In this document: in pieces, positions 17,315 through 25,300 of the stretch
How the letters are laid out: every line of letters begins with the position of its first letter
How positions within the stretch are numbered: the stretch's first letter is position 1
DNA from: Rhodopseudomonas faecalis
GTDB taxonomy: Bacteria > Pseudomonadota > Alphaproteobacteria > Rhizobiales > Xanthobacteraceae
DNA: 52,238 nt
Assembly (NCBI RefSeq): GCF_003217325.1
Contig: NZ_QJTI01000027.1
Span: 1 to 52,238 of the forward strand
Direction: 5' to 3'
Notes under the pieces: generated by a model
What the model was told of the DNA's origin: nothing
What the model saw: only the letters and a program-made list of their open reading frames with translations
Database searches by the model: none
Program-made: the position numbers and the translations under genes

Positions 17315-18103
17315 TCAGCGCAGCATGTTGGAGGTCGACTGCAACATCTGGTCAGCGGCGCTGACCACCTTGGCGTTCATCTCGTAAGCGCGCTGCGCCG
17401 AGATCAGGTCGGAGATCTCGGTCACCGCTTCGACGTTGGACTGCTCCAGCGTGTGCTGCTGCATGTCGCCATAGCCGTCGGTGTTGGCGGTGCCGTCCTG
17501 CGGCGGGCCGGACGCCGGCGTTTCGGTAAACAGGTTGTCGCCGATCGGCTGCAGGCCGGTCTTGTTGATGAAGCGCGTCAGGCCGATCTGGCCGAGCAGG
17601 GTCGGGGTGGTCTGGCCCTGCACGATCACGGTGACCTGGCCCTGGGCGTTGATGCTCAGGCCGGACGAACCCTGCGGAATGGTGATGGTCGGCTGCACCG
17701 GATTGCCGTTGGCGGTGACGATGCGGCCGGTGTTGTCGGTCGTGAACGAGCCGTCGCGGGTGTAGGCGTAGGTGCCATCCGGCATCTGGATCTTGAAGAA
17801 CCCTTCGCCGCGGATCGCGATGTCGAGATCGTTGCCGGTGGTCGACAGCGTGCCCTGCGTCATGATGCGCGGCGTGCCGACGGTCTTGACGCCGCCGCCG
17901 ATATCGACACCAACCGGCTGGATGGTGCCCTGGTCGGAGGCCTGCGCGCCGACGCGCTTGATATGGTCGTAGATCAGGTCCTGAAATGCGGCGCGCTGCT
18001 TTTTGAAAGCAGTGGTGCGCATATTGGCGATGTTGTTCGAGATCACCTGAACGTTCAGTTCCTGGGCGGCCATCCCGGTCGCGGCGGTGTAGAGAGCACG
18101 CAT
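17315..18103 (-). CDS. flgG: flagellar distal rod protein FlgG
   Basis: 262 residues, the typical FlgG length. The N-terminal rod/hook motif MRALYTAATGMAAQELNVQVISNNIANMRTTAFK, the central IRGEGFFKIQMPDGTYAYTRDGSFTTD and the C-terminal LEQSNVEAVTEISDLISAQRAYEMNAKVVSAADQMLQSTSNMLR are all present. It forms the distal rod in the periplasm and is exported without a cleaved signal by the flagellar type III apparatus. It is second in the flgF-G-A-H operon, 20 nt after flgF. Confidence 0.96.
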   Translation of the reverse strand: MRALYTAATGMAAQELNVQVISNNIANMRTTAFKKQRAAFQDLIYDHIKRVGAQASDQGTIQPVGVDIGGGVKTVGTPRIMTQGTLSTTGNDLDIAIRGEGFFKIQMPDGTYAYTRDGSFTTDNTGRIVTANGNPVQPTITIPQGSSGLSINAQGQVTVIVQGQTTPTLLGQIGLTRFINKTGLQPIGDNLFTETPASGPPQDGTANTDGYGDMQQHTLEQSNVEAVTEISDLISAQRAYEMNAKVVSAADQMLQSTSNMLR

Positions 18104-18123
18104 GACTTAGGACTCCTCGAGAC

Positions 18124-18888
18124 TTACGCCGGGACTTCAGCAAGCTTTTCGATCGCGGCTTTGCGCAGATCGCCTTGCTGCTGAAGCAGGGTGGACAGCT
18201 GGGTGTAGGCCCGGGAGACGTCCAGCATCTGGGTCATCTCGGCCACGGAATTGACGTTCGACTTCTCGATAAAACCCTGCCGCACCTGGACGTTGACCGC
18301 CGGCTGCTGGGCCGCGCCGTCGCCGGCGGTAAACAGGTTCGATCCTTCCTTGATCAGCCGCTGCGGATTGGCGAACGACACCAGGCGCAGCTTGCCGCGC
18401 AGCGAGTCGATGGTGGCGGTGCCTTCCAGCACGCTGATATTGCCGTCGGCGGCGATGTTGATTTCGCGGTCGGTCGGCTGGAACACGATCGGGCCGTTGG
18501 CGCCGAGCACCTGATCGCCGCTCGCCGTCACGAGCTGACCGAGGTTGTTGATCTGAAACGAACCGTCGCGGGTGTAGCGTTCGCCGGCCGCGGTCTGCAC
18601 CACGAAGAAAGCGTTGCCGTCGATGGCGACGTCGAGCGGCGCCTTGGTCTGCTCCAGCGGGCCCGACGAGAAATCGTGAAAAGTGGCGCGGTCGTGCACA
18701 TAGCTGACGCGGCGGTCGCGGCCGACGAAATTGTCCTCGTGGGCGCCCGGCGACAGATATTCCTCAAAACGCATCCGCTCGGCCTTGAAGCCGGCGGTGT
18801 TCATATTGGCCATGTTGTTGGCAACGACATCCATATGCCGCCGCAACGTCATCTGCCGCGATAGTCCGATGAGGGACGCATTCTCCAT
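18124..18888 (-). CDS. flgF: flagellar proximal rod protein FlgF
   Basis: 254 residues starting MENASLIGLSRQMTLRRHMDVVANNMANMNTAGFKAE, the rod-protein N-terminus. The centre carries DVAIDGNAFFVVQTAAGERYTRDGSFQIN and the C-terminus EKSNVNSVAEMTQMLDVSRAYTQLSTLLQQQGDLRKAAIEKL. A longer frame exists upstream, but the ATG at 18888 has GGGAG 10 nt before it and gives the conserved start. It is the first gene of its operon. A sigma-54 promoter lies about 110 bp upstream, and fliL is divergent. Confidence 0.94.
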   Translation of the reverse strand: MENASLIGLSRQMTLRRHMDVVANNMANMNTAGFKAERMRFEEYLSPGAHEDNFVGRDRRVSYVHDRATFHDFSSGPLEQTKAPLDVAIDGNAFFVVQTAAGERYTRDGSFQINNLGQLVTASGDQVLGANGPIVFQPTDREINIAADGNISVLEGTATIDSLRGKLRLVSFANPQRLIKEGSNLFTAGDGAAQQPAVNVQVRQGFIEKSNVNSVAEMTQMLDVSRAYTQLSTLLQQQGDLRKAAIEKLAEVPA

Positions 18889-18998
18889 CGGCCACGATCT
18901 CCCCTGATCCGAGCCGGACAAGACCCTCTCCCAAAGGTCATCCCCGGCTGCTGTGCGACGCTGCGGCTCTCCCAAGCCCGCGCCTCACCAGTCTTGCT

Positions 18999-19014
18999 AG
19001 CGAAAGCCGTGCCA
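18999..19014 (-). promoter_or_regulatory. sigma-54 promoter of the flgF operon
   Basis: On the minus strand TGGCACGGCTTTCGCT matches TGGCACG-N4-TTGCW with one mismatch (TC for TT) and correct -24/-12 spacing. The predicted start near 18989 gives a leader of about 100 nt before flgF. In Caulobacter the same operon is a late, sigma-54/FlbD-dependent class. Confidence 0.75.
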
Positions 19015-19095
19015 AGCATGAAAGTGTTGGTGGATCAGTGGCTTGGTGGTTTTGCCCGGGCCGGGCAGGGCGGCAATAACCGCGCGTTTACCAAC

Positions 19096-19108
19096 TTTGC
19101 CCGGCAAA
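19096..19108. promoter_or_regulatory. TTTGCC-C-GGCAAA palindrome between flgF and fliL
   Basis: A perfect 6-1-6 palindrome about 80-110 bp upstream of the flgF sigma-54 promoter and 130 bp before fliL. The word TTTGCCCGG also occurs once more at 19051-19059, 45 bp away. A similar palindrome lies before flgI. This is a candidate FlbD (ftr-like) enhancer site, which in Caulobacter can activate one flagellar promoter and repress its divergent neighbour. Confidence 0.5.
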
Positions 19109-19142
19109 ATCTTCCCAGTCAGGGGCCCAAAGAAAGGTTCCG

Positions 19143-19150
19143 TTAACCAT
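19143..19150 (+). promoter_or_regulatory. CtrA 8-mer before fliL
   Basis: TTAACCAT, the second known CtrA recognition word, lies 96 bp before the fliL ATG. The following seven bases lead into AAAA rather than TTAA, so the full site is imperfect. CCGTTAA (19140-19146) and TTAACGG (19164-19170) form a 7-bp inverted repeat around it. fliL is a CtrA target in Caulobacter. Confidence 0.45.
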
Positions 19151-19238
19151 TGCAAAATAAGTTTTAACGGGGGCGCTCGGGCGCCGGAGGCAGTTGTATC
19201 GCGTCGCCTCTTGCTGGCAGCAGTTTCGGACCGCAAGC

Positions 19239-19739
19239 ATGGCTGACGAAGTCGAAGAAGGCGCAAAAGGCGAAGAAGGCGCAGCAGCTGCTCCTAAGAG
19301 CAAGATGAAGCTGATCATCATCGCCGGGGCCGCTGCGCTGGTGCTGCTGATCGGCGGTGGCGTCTGGTTCATGTTCCTGCGCGGCCATGATGAGCACAAA
19401 GAGCAGCATGCGGAGGCGCCGCCGCCGCCGAAGCCGGTGTTCATCGATGTGCCGGAAATGACCATCAACCTCGCCGGCGCGCCGGGCGAGCGCATCCAAT
19501 ATCTGCGCGTCAAAGCCGTGCTTGAGGTCAAGGACGACAAGATGGTCGAGACCATCAAGCCGAATTTGCCGCGCGTCACCGACCTGTTTCAGACCTATCT
19601 GCGCGAGCTGCGCTCCAGCGACATTTCCGGGTCGGCCGGCCTGTTCCGGCTGAAAGAGGAAATGCTGCGCCGGGTCAACGTCGCCGTCGCGCCCGGACAA
19701 GTGAACACCGTGCTGTTCAGAGAGATCATCATCCAATGA
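19239..19739 (+). CDS. fliL: flagellar motor-associated protein FliL
   Basis: 166 residues: a short acidic cytoplasmic start (ADEVEEGAKGEEG), one membrane helix (LIIIAGAAALVLLIGGGVWFMFL) and a periplasmic FliL domain (PVFIDVPEMTINLAG..RIQYLRVKAVLEVKDDKMVETIKPNLPRVTDLFQTYLREL). FliL surrounds the stators and supports torque or stator engagement. The ATG at 19239 is chosen over a frame extension because it gives the standard short N-terminus. It starts the run fliL-fliM-DUF6468-motE. Confidence 0.94.
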   Translation: MADEVEEGAKGEEGAAAAPKSKMKLIIIAGAAALVLLIGGGVWFMFLRGHDEHKEQHAEAPPPPKPVFIDVPEMTINLAGAPGERIQYLRVKAVLEVKDDKMVETIKPNLPRVTDLFQTYLRELRSSDISGSAGLFRLKEEMLRRVNVAVAPGQVNTVLFREIIIQ

Positions 19740-19754
19740 TGTGGGACCTTGCCC

Positions 19755-20960
19755 ATGGCTGGTAACGACCCCGTCGACCAGGACGCAATTGCTGCGCAAT
19801 GGGAAGCGCAGATGGCGATGGAGGACCCGGAGGAGGCCGCGAAAGCCGCGGCAGCCAACGAGCTCACTGGCGCCATGGCCGAGCAATGGGCCGCGATGGT
19901 CGAGGACGGCAGTCGCGACCTCAGCGGCAGTGGCAAGAGCGGCGGCGAGCGGGTCCTCACCCAGGAAGAAATCGACAATCTGCTCGGCTTCTCGGTCGGC
20001 GAGGTCAATCTCGACGACCACTCCGGCATTCGCGCCATCATCGACTCGGCGATGGTGTCGTACGAACGTCTGCCGATGCTGGAAATCGTATTCGACCGCC
20101 TGGTGCGGTTGATGACGACGTCCCTGCGCAATTTCACCTCCGACAACGTCGAAGTCTCGCTCGACCGCATCACCTCAGTGCGCTTCAGCGACTACATGAA
20201 CTCGATTCCGCTGCCGGCGGTGCTGTCGGTGTTCAAGGCGGAGGAGTGGGAGAATTTTGGTCTCGCCACCGTCGACTCCTCGCTGATCTATTCGATGATC
20301 GACGTGCTGCTCGGTGGCCGCCGCGGCCAGACCTCGCTGCGGGTCGAAGGCCGGCCCTACACCACGATCGAAACCAACCTCGTCAAGCGGCTGGTCGAAG
20401 TGGTGCTCGCCGACGCCGAACAGGCGTTCCGGCCGTTGTCGCCGGTGACCTTCACCATCGACCGGCTCGAGACCAACCCGCGCTTTGCCGCCATCACCCG
20501 GCCCGCCAACGCGGCGATCCTGGTGCGGCTGCACATCGATATGGAAGACCGCGGCGGCAATATCGAATTGCTGCTGCCTTACGCGACCATCGAACCGATC
20601 CGCGCCGTGCTCATGCAGATGTTCATGGGCGAAAAGTTCGGTCGCGATCCGATCTGGGAAGGCCATCTCGCCACCGAGATCGCCCAGGCGGAAATCTCGG
20701 TCGATGCCGTGCTCTATGAAGCCGATCTGCCGCTGCGCCAGCTGATGAGCCTCAAGGTCGGCGACACGCTGCCGCTGGAGATGCGCCCCGATGCGCTGGT
20801 GGCGGTGCGCTGCGGCAACGTCACTCTCACTGAAGGCCGGATGGGACGGGTCGCTGACCGCGTCGCGATCCGGGTCACCAAGCAGCTCCGCAAGCCGAAC
20901 ACCACCTACGCGATGTTCGAGAAGGCCGACGAGCAGACCAAACTCATGGAGTCACAATGA
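19755..20960 (+). CDS. fliM: flagellar motor switch protein FliM
   Basis: 401 residues. The CheY-P-binding motif LTQEEIDNLLGF is at residues 68-79, followed by the CheC-like middle domain (SYERLPMLEIVFDRLVRLMTTSLRNFTSDNVEVSLDRITSVRFSDYMNSIPLPA) and the C-terminal SpoA domain (LMSLKVGDTLPLEMRPDALVAVRCGNVTLTEGRMG). The CheY motif is usually at the extreme N-terminus; here about 67 acidic, Ala/Glu-rich residues precede it. A weaker look-alike (VDQDAIAAQW) sits at residues 7-16. FliM is in the C ring and sets rotation direction. It starts 15 nt after fliL and overlaps the next gene by ATGA. Confidence 0.95.
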   Translation: MAGNDPVDQDAIAAQWEAQMAMEDPEEAAKAAAANELTGAMAEQWAAMVEDGSRDLSGSGKSGGERVLTQEEIDNLLGFSVGEVNLDDHSGIRAIIDSAMVSYERLPMLEIVFDRLVRLMTTSLRNFTSDNVEVSLDRITSVRFSDYMNSIPLPAVLSVFKAEEWENFGLATVDSSLIYSMIDVLLGGRRGQTSLRVEGRPYTTIETNLVKRLVEVVLADAEQAFRPLSPVTFTIDRLETNPRFAAITRPANAAILVRLHIDMEDRGGNIELLLPYATIEPIRAVLMQMFMGEKFGRDPIWEGHLATEIAQAEISVDAVLYEADLPLRQLMSLKVGDTLPLEMRPDALVAVRCGNVTLTEGRMGRVADRVAIRVTKQLRKPNTTYAMFEKADEQTKLMESQ

Positions 20961-21493
20961 GCCATTCATTCGGGATCGCGATTGAAAGCCTGGTCGCCGC
21001 GCTGCTGGTGCTGACCATTGGTTACTGCATGGTGCTCAACAAGCGGCTGAAGCGGCTCAAGGCCGACGAACATTCGCTGAAGGCGACCATCGCCGAGCTG
21101 ATCACCGCCACCGAGATCGCCGAGCGCGCGATCGGCGGCCTGAAGATCACGGTGCGCGACGTCAACGACAATCTGCGCACCCAGATTGCCGCCGCCAATG
21201 AGTTGTCTGACGAGCTTGGCAAGCAGCTCGCGGAAGGCGACAATGTCATCCGACGGCTGTCGAAGATCGTCACCGCCGCGCGGCCGGTCACGGAAAGCGA
21301 CCTGACTTCGCTGGCGCCGGCCCCGGTGGTATCGTCGCCGCTGTCGGTTGCGCCGCACGCCGCTGTGCCGCTGTCCGTCGCCCCGCTGTCGGCTGCGCCG
21401 CTCTCGGCTGCTCCGCTGTCGCCGGCGAAGGCGGTGGCGGCCGCGGCCCAGGCTTTTGCTGAACGCCGAAGGATTGATGGCCTCGCTGCATGA
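20957..21493 (+). CDS. DUF6468-type protein in the fliM-motE operon
   Basis: 178 residues. One N-terminal membrane helix (SLVAALLVLTIGYCMVLNKRLKRL) is followed by about 75 residues of predicted coiled coil (KATIAELITATEIAERAIGGLKITVRDVNDNLRTQIAAANELSDELGKQL). The tail is a Pro/Ala-rich tract built from PLSVAP/PLSAAP units (about residues 130-155). It resembles the conserved alphaproteobacterial flagellar-locus family annotated DUF6468; the function is unknown. It overlaps fliM and motE by 4 bp each (ATGA), so it is tightly co-translated and probably belongs to the motor or its stator. Confidence 0.75.
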   Translation: MSHSFGIAIESLVAALLVLTIGYCMVLNKRLKRLKADEHSLKATIAELITATEIAERAIGGLKITVRDVNDNLRTQIAAANELSDELGKQLAEGDNVIRRLSKIVTAARPVTESDLTSLAPAPVVSSPLSVAPHAAVPLSVAPLSAAPLSAAPLSPAKAVAAAAQAFAERRRIDGLAA

Positions 21494-22236
21494 AGCTGTT
21501 TCGGGAAATCAGGGTTATCCCCATCGCGCTGATCGCGATCTGCGGCCTTGCTGTGCTGAAGATCGCCGGTCTGGTGCTGGATGGCGGATACGTGTTCGAC
21601 TACCAGCCCAATTCGACCAAGCGGTCGTGGGCGGAGGAGAACCTGAATTTCCCGACCGGCCGCAACTTCGACGACGTCACCGGATCGACCCCGGCGCCGA
21701 AGAAGGACGCCAAGCCCGAAGTGGCGGCGCCTGAGGTGGCCACCTCCACCGAACCGCCGCCGCCCGAGCCGCCGGCGATGTCGCCCTCGGAGCGCGCCAT
21801 TCTTGAACGGCTGCAGGCGCGCCGCCAGGAGATCGAAGCGCGCGCCCGCGAGGTCGATATCCGCGAAAGCCTGCTGAAAGCCGCCGAAAAGCGTCTCGAC
21901 GAACGGGTCGAGGAGCTGAAGGGCGTGGAGTCGCGGATTACGTCGGCGACCGGTCAGCGCGCCGAGAGCGAAGCCACCAAGTTCAAGAGCATCGTCACCA
22001 TGTATGAGGGCATGCGTCCCAAGGACGCGGCCAAGGTGTTCGACCGGCTGGAAATGCCGGTGCTGATCGAGATCGCCTCGCAGATCGCGCCGCGCAAAAT
22101 GTCCGACATTCTCGGGCAGATGACGCCGGAAGCCGCGGAAAAGCTGACGGTGGAACTCGCCCGCCGCGCCAGCGGTGGCGATCGCGCGACCACGGCCGAA
22201 TTGCCCAAGATTGAGGGCAAGCCTAGTCGCAATTAG
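21490..22236 (+). CDS. motE: MotE-like flagellar motor chaperone
   Basis: 248 residues: an N-terminal hydrophobic helix (IPIALIAICGLAVLKIAGLVL) as signal or anchor, a Pro/Glu-rich linker, a long coiled coil (about residues 97-155) and a C-terminal MgtE_N-like domain (KFKSIVTMYEGMRPKDAAKVFDRLEMPVLIEIASQIAPRKMSDILGQMTPEAAEKLTVELA). This architecture is that of rhizobial MotE, a periplasmic chaperone for the motility protein MotC. It overlaps the preceding gene by ATGA. No motC is recognisable here by name; the large TPR protein next door is the obvious candidate partner, by inference only. Confidence 0.83.
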   Translation: MKLFREIRVIPIALIAICGLAVLKIAGLVLDGGYVFDYQPNSTKRSWAEENLNFPTGRNFDDVTGSTPAPKKDAKPEVAAPEVATSTEPPPPEPPAMSPSERAILERLQARRQEIEARAREVDIRESLLKAAEKRLDERVEELKGVESRITSATGQRAESEATKFKSIVTMYEGMRPKDAAKVFDRLEMPVLIEIASQIAPRKMSDILGQMTPEAAEKLTVELARRASGGDRATTAELPKIEGKPSRN

Positions 22237-22245
22237 CGAGGATAT

Positions 22246-22260
22246 TTAACAGACGTTTAA
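22246..22260. promoter_or_regulatory. CtrA box before the large TPR gene
   Basis: TTAA-CAGACGT-TTAA is an exact TTAA-N7-TTAA site in the 111-bp gap between motE and the TPR gene, 88 bp before the chosen ATG. It suggests a separate CtrA-controlled promoter inside the fliL cluster. Confidence 0.68.
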
Positions 22261-22347
22261 ACCCGAAATTCTACTGTTCGGACGCATTGGAATGGCTCCG
22301 CCGCGTGGTTGCGGAGCTGTGCGCGCGAGCTGGAAGATACTGCCGAG

Positions 22348-25300
22348 ATGGCACACAGGGCTGTCAGGTCGATAGGGTCCCAGACCCGCGCAGCGCCGCG
22401 GGCAGGGCAGCCTTGGGCCTGCAGTCCCCGGGTTTTGAGTCCTCTTGCCTCCTGTTCGGTCGCGGCGTTGGCCGTGAATTGGCGACGCTTCGCCCGGTTT
22501 TCGGGCGTGCTGCTGCTGACCGGCGCGCTGCTGCTCGGCACCCTGGCGCCGGCCACCAGCCAGAACAACCGGCCGATACGTGGCGAGGCGGTGCTGTCGG
22601 CCGAAGGCGGCTATGCCCGGCTGGTGATCAAGCTCGAGGAAGACGTCGATTCCGAAGTGCTGCTTGCGGGCAGCGTGATGGTGATCCGCTTCAAGCGCCC
22701 GGTCGATGTCCCGGTCGATAAGATCGCCGATGCGGTGCCGGATTATGTCGGCTCGGCGCGCCGCGATCCCGATGGCAGCGCCATTCGCCTCGCTTTGCAG
22801 CGCAAGGTCACCGTCAATTCCATGACCGCCGGCGAGCGGCTCTATGTCGATCTGATGCCCGACGGCTGGAAGGGCTCGCCGCCCGGCCTGCCTCAAGAAG
22901 TGCTGAAAGAGCTGTCCGATCGGGCGCGCGCCGCCGAGCGCGCGCTGCGCCAGCAACGCGCCTCCATGGCCGCGAAAGCGCGCACGCCGATCCGGGTGCG
23001 TGCCGCGGTGCAGCCGACCTTTGTGCGCTACGTGTTCGAGATGCCCGACGGCGTCGGCGTCAACTCGACGCTCAGCGATCAGAAGCTGTCGCTGCTGTTC
23101 ACCGCGCCGCTGACCTTCGATCTGGCCGACGCCAAGCTGGCGGCGCCGCCGATTATTTCGGGTATCACGCAGAAACTGGATAGCGAGCGCTCGTCGATCG
23201 ATATCGGCCTGATCGGCAATGTCGACGTCCATTCGTTCCGCGAAGAGAAGAACTACATCGTCGATATCGGCTTCCAGCAGCCTGAGCAGCCGCGCGATCT
23301 GCCGGCCGCGATCAGCAAGCTGATCAACGGCCAGGCGGGTGGTCAGAGGAGCGTTCCGGTGCCGAACGCCCGGCCGGCCGAGCCGGCGCGCGAGATCGTG
23401 CCGCCGACCTCCGATACCCTGTCGCAGCAGATCAAGGGCGAGGGCGGCGCGCCCGAGTCCAAGCCGCCCGCGAAGGCTGAGACCAAACCGGAGCTGAAAG
23501 CTGAGACCAAACCGGAGCTGAAGCCGATCGCGCCGGTTGAAGCCAAAGCTGAGCCCAAGACTGAACCGAAGGTTGAGCCGAAGGTTGAAGCCAAGGTCGA
23601 ACCAAAGCCTGAAGCCAAGCCTGAAGCCAAGCCTGAGATGAAGGCTGAGGTGACGGCCGATCAGCCGCCGCCAGCCGCGCCGAGCGCGGCCAGCGAGCTG
23701 GCGATGGCGCCGCCGTCCAAGCCCGAGACCACCGCGCCGGCAGTCACCGCGCCTGCGGCCACTGAACCTGCTGCTGCCGCGCCTGAATCCAAGAGCGCCG
23801 CGCCGGCTGCCGCCAGCGCCGCCAAGCCCGGCATCGCGGTCGAGATCGGCCGCAGTCCCGACGGGCTGCGGCTCGGTTTTCCGTTCGGCAGCTCGGTGCC
23901 GGCCGCCTTGTTCCGCCGCGCTGACTCGCTGTGGCTGGTATTTGATAGCAACACGCCGATCGATCTCGATCCGGTGCGCCGCCAGGGCGGCGCCAATATC
24001 GCCGAGATCAAGGGGGTGCCGATGCCGACCGGGCAGGCGGTGCAGATCAGGATGAGCCGGCCGCAACTGGCTTCGCTGACCGGCGATGCGCAGGGCTGGG
24101 CGGTGGTGTTCGCCGATGTGCAGAAGACGCCGTCGCAGCCGTTGCAGCTGACGCGCGACATCAGCAACCCGACCCAGGCCAGCCTGAAAGTAGCGCTGCC
24201 AGGCGCCGGCGCGGTGCACCGCTTGTCGGACCCGGAAGCCGGCGACACGCTGCTGGTGGTGACCGCCGCGCCGCCGTCGCGCGGTTTCCTGAAGCGTCAG
24301 GACTTTGTCGAGATGACGCTGCTGGAATCGCAGCACGGCGTCGTGGTGCAGCCCAATTCCGACGATCTCACCGCCTCGATTGGCGATGGCCAGGTGATGT
24401 TCAGCCGGCCCGGCGGCCTCACACTGTCATCGGCCAGTTTTGGCGGCGGTGAGCGCAGCGCCGCGCGCGGCCGCCCGATCTTTGATCCCAACGAATGGCA
24501 GAAGTATCAGCAGGGCTTGTTCTTCGAAAAGCTCGAACCGCTGATGAACTCCGATGCCACCGCCACCGGCGATGGCCGCTTGCAGCCGCGCATGGAACTG
24601 GCGCGGTTCTACATGGCGCGCGGGCTCTATGCCGAGGCCAAGGGGCTGCTCGATCTCAATCTCGCCGAGAAAAGCGAGGACCCGATCGGTTTGGTGATGC
24701 GCGCGGTCTGCAACATCATGCTGTATCGCCCGGACGAGGCGCTCAAGGACCTCGGCAATCCGGTGATCGGCCCGAACTACGAGTCGCAATTGTGGCGCGC
24801 GGTCGCGATGGCGCGGAAGGGCAAATGGTCCGAAGCGCGCGAGAAGCTCAAGAATTTTGAGTTCGTGATCGACAGCCAGCCGCTCGATCTGCAGCGCGTC
24901 GCGCTTAGTGAGGCGATGCGCGCGGCGCTGGAAACCAAGGATTTTGCCGGCGCCAGCGCCTATAGCAGCGAGCTGGAACATGTCGGCATTCCGCCGGAGC
25001 TGCAGCCGACGGTGGCGCTGTATCGTGGCCGCCTGCACGAAGGCATCGGCCGCGATATGGAGGCGCTCGATTTCTATCAGCAGGCGGTCAATTCCACCGA
25101 CCGCAGCGCCGAGAGCGAGGCCAAGCTGCGCGAGCTGACGCTGCGCCAGCGCCGCGGCGAGATCTCGCCGACCGATATGCTGCCGGAGCTGGAACGGCTG
25201 GCGCTGACCTGGCGCGGCGACAGTCTGGAAATCCGCGTGCAGCAGATGATGGCGAAGATGTATGCCGAACTCGGCCGCTATCCGGAATCGCTGACCGCGG

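Noticed and set aside
22246-24336. 696-codon minus-strand frame opposite the TPR gene
   Set aside because: Arg/His/Gly-rich shadow of the coding strand; no ribosome site or family features, and it overlaps the CtrA box and the real gene start.
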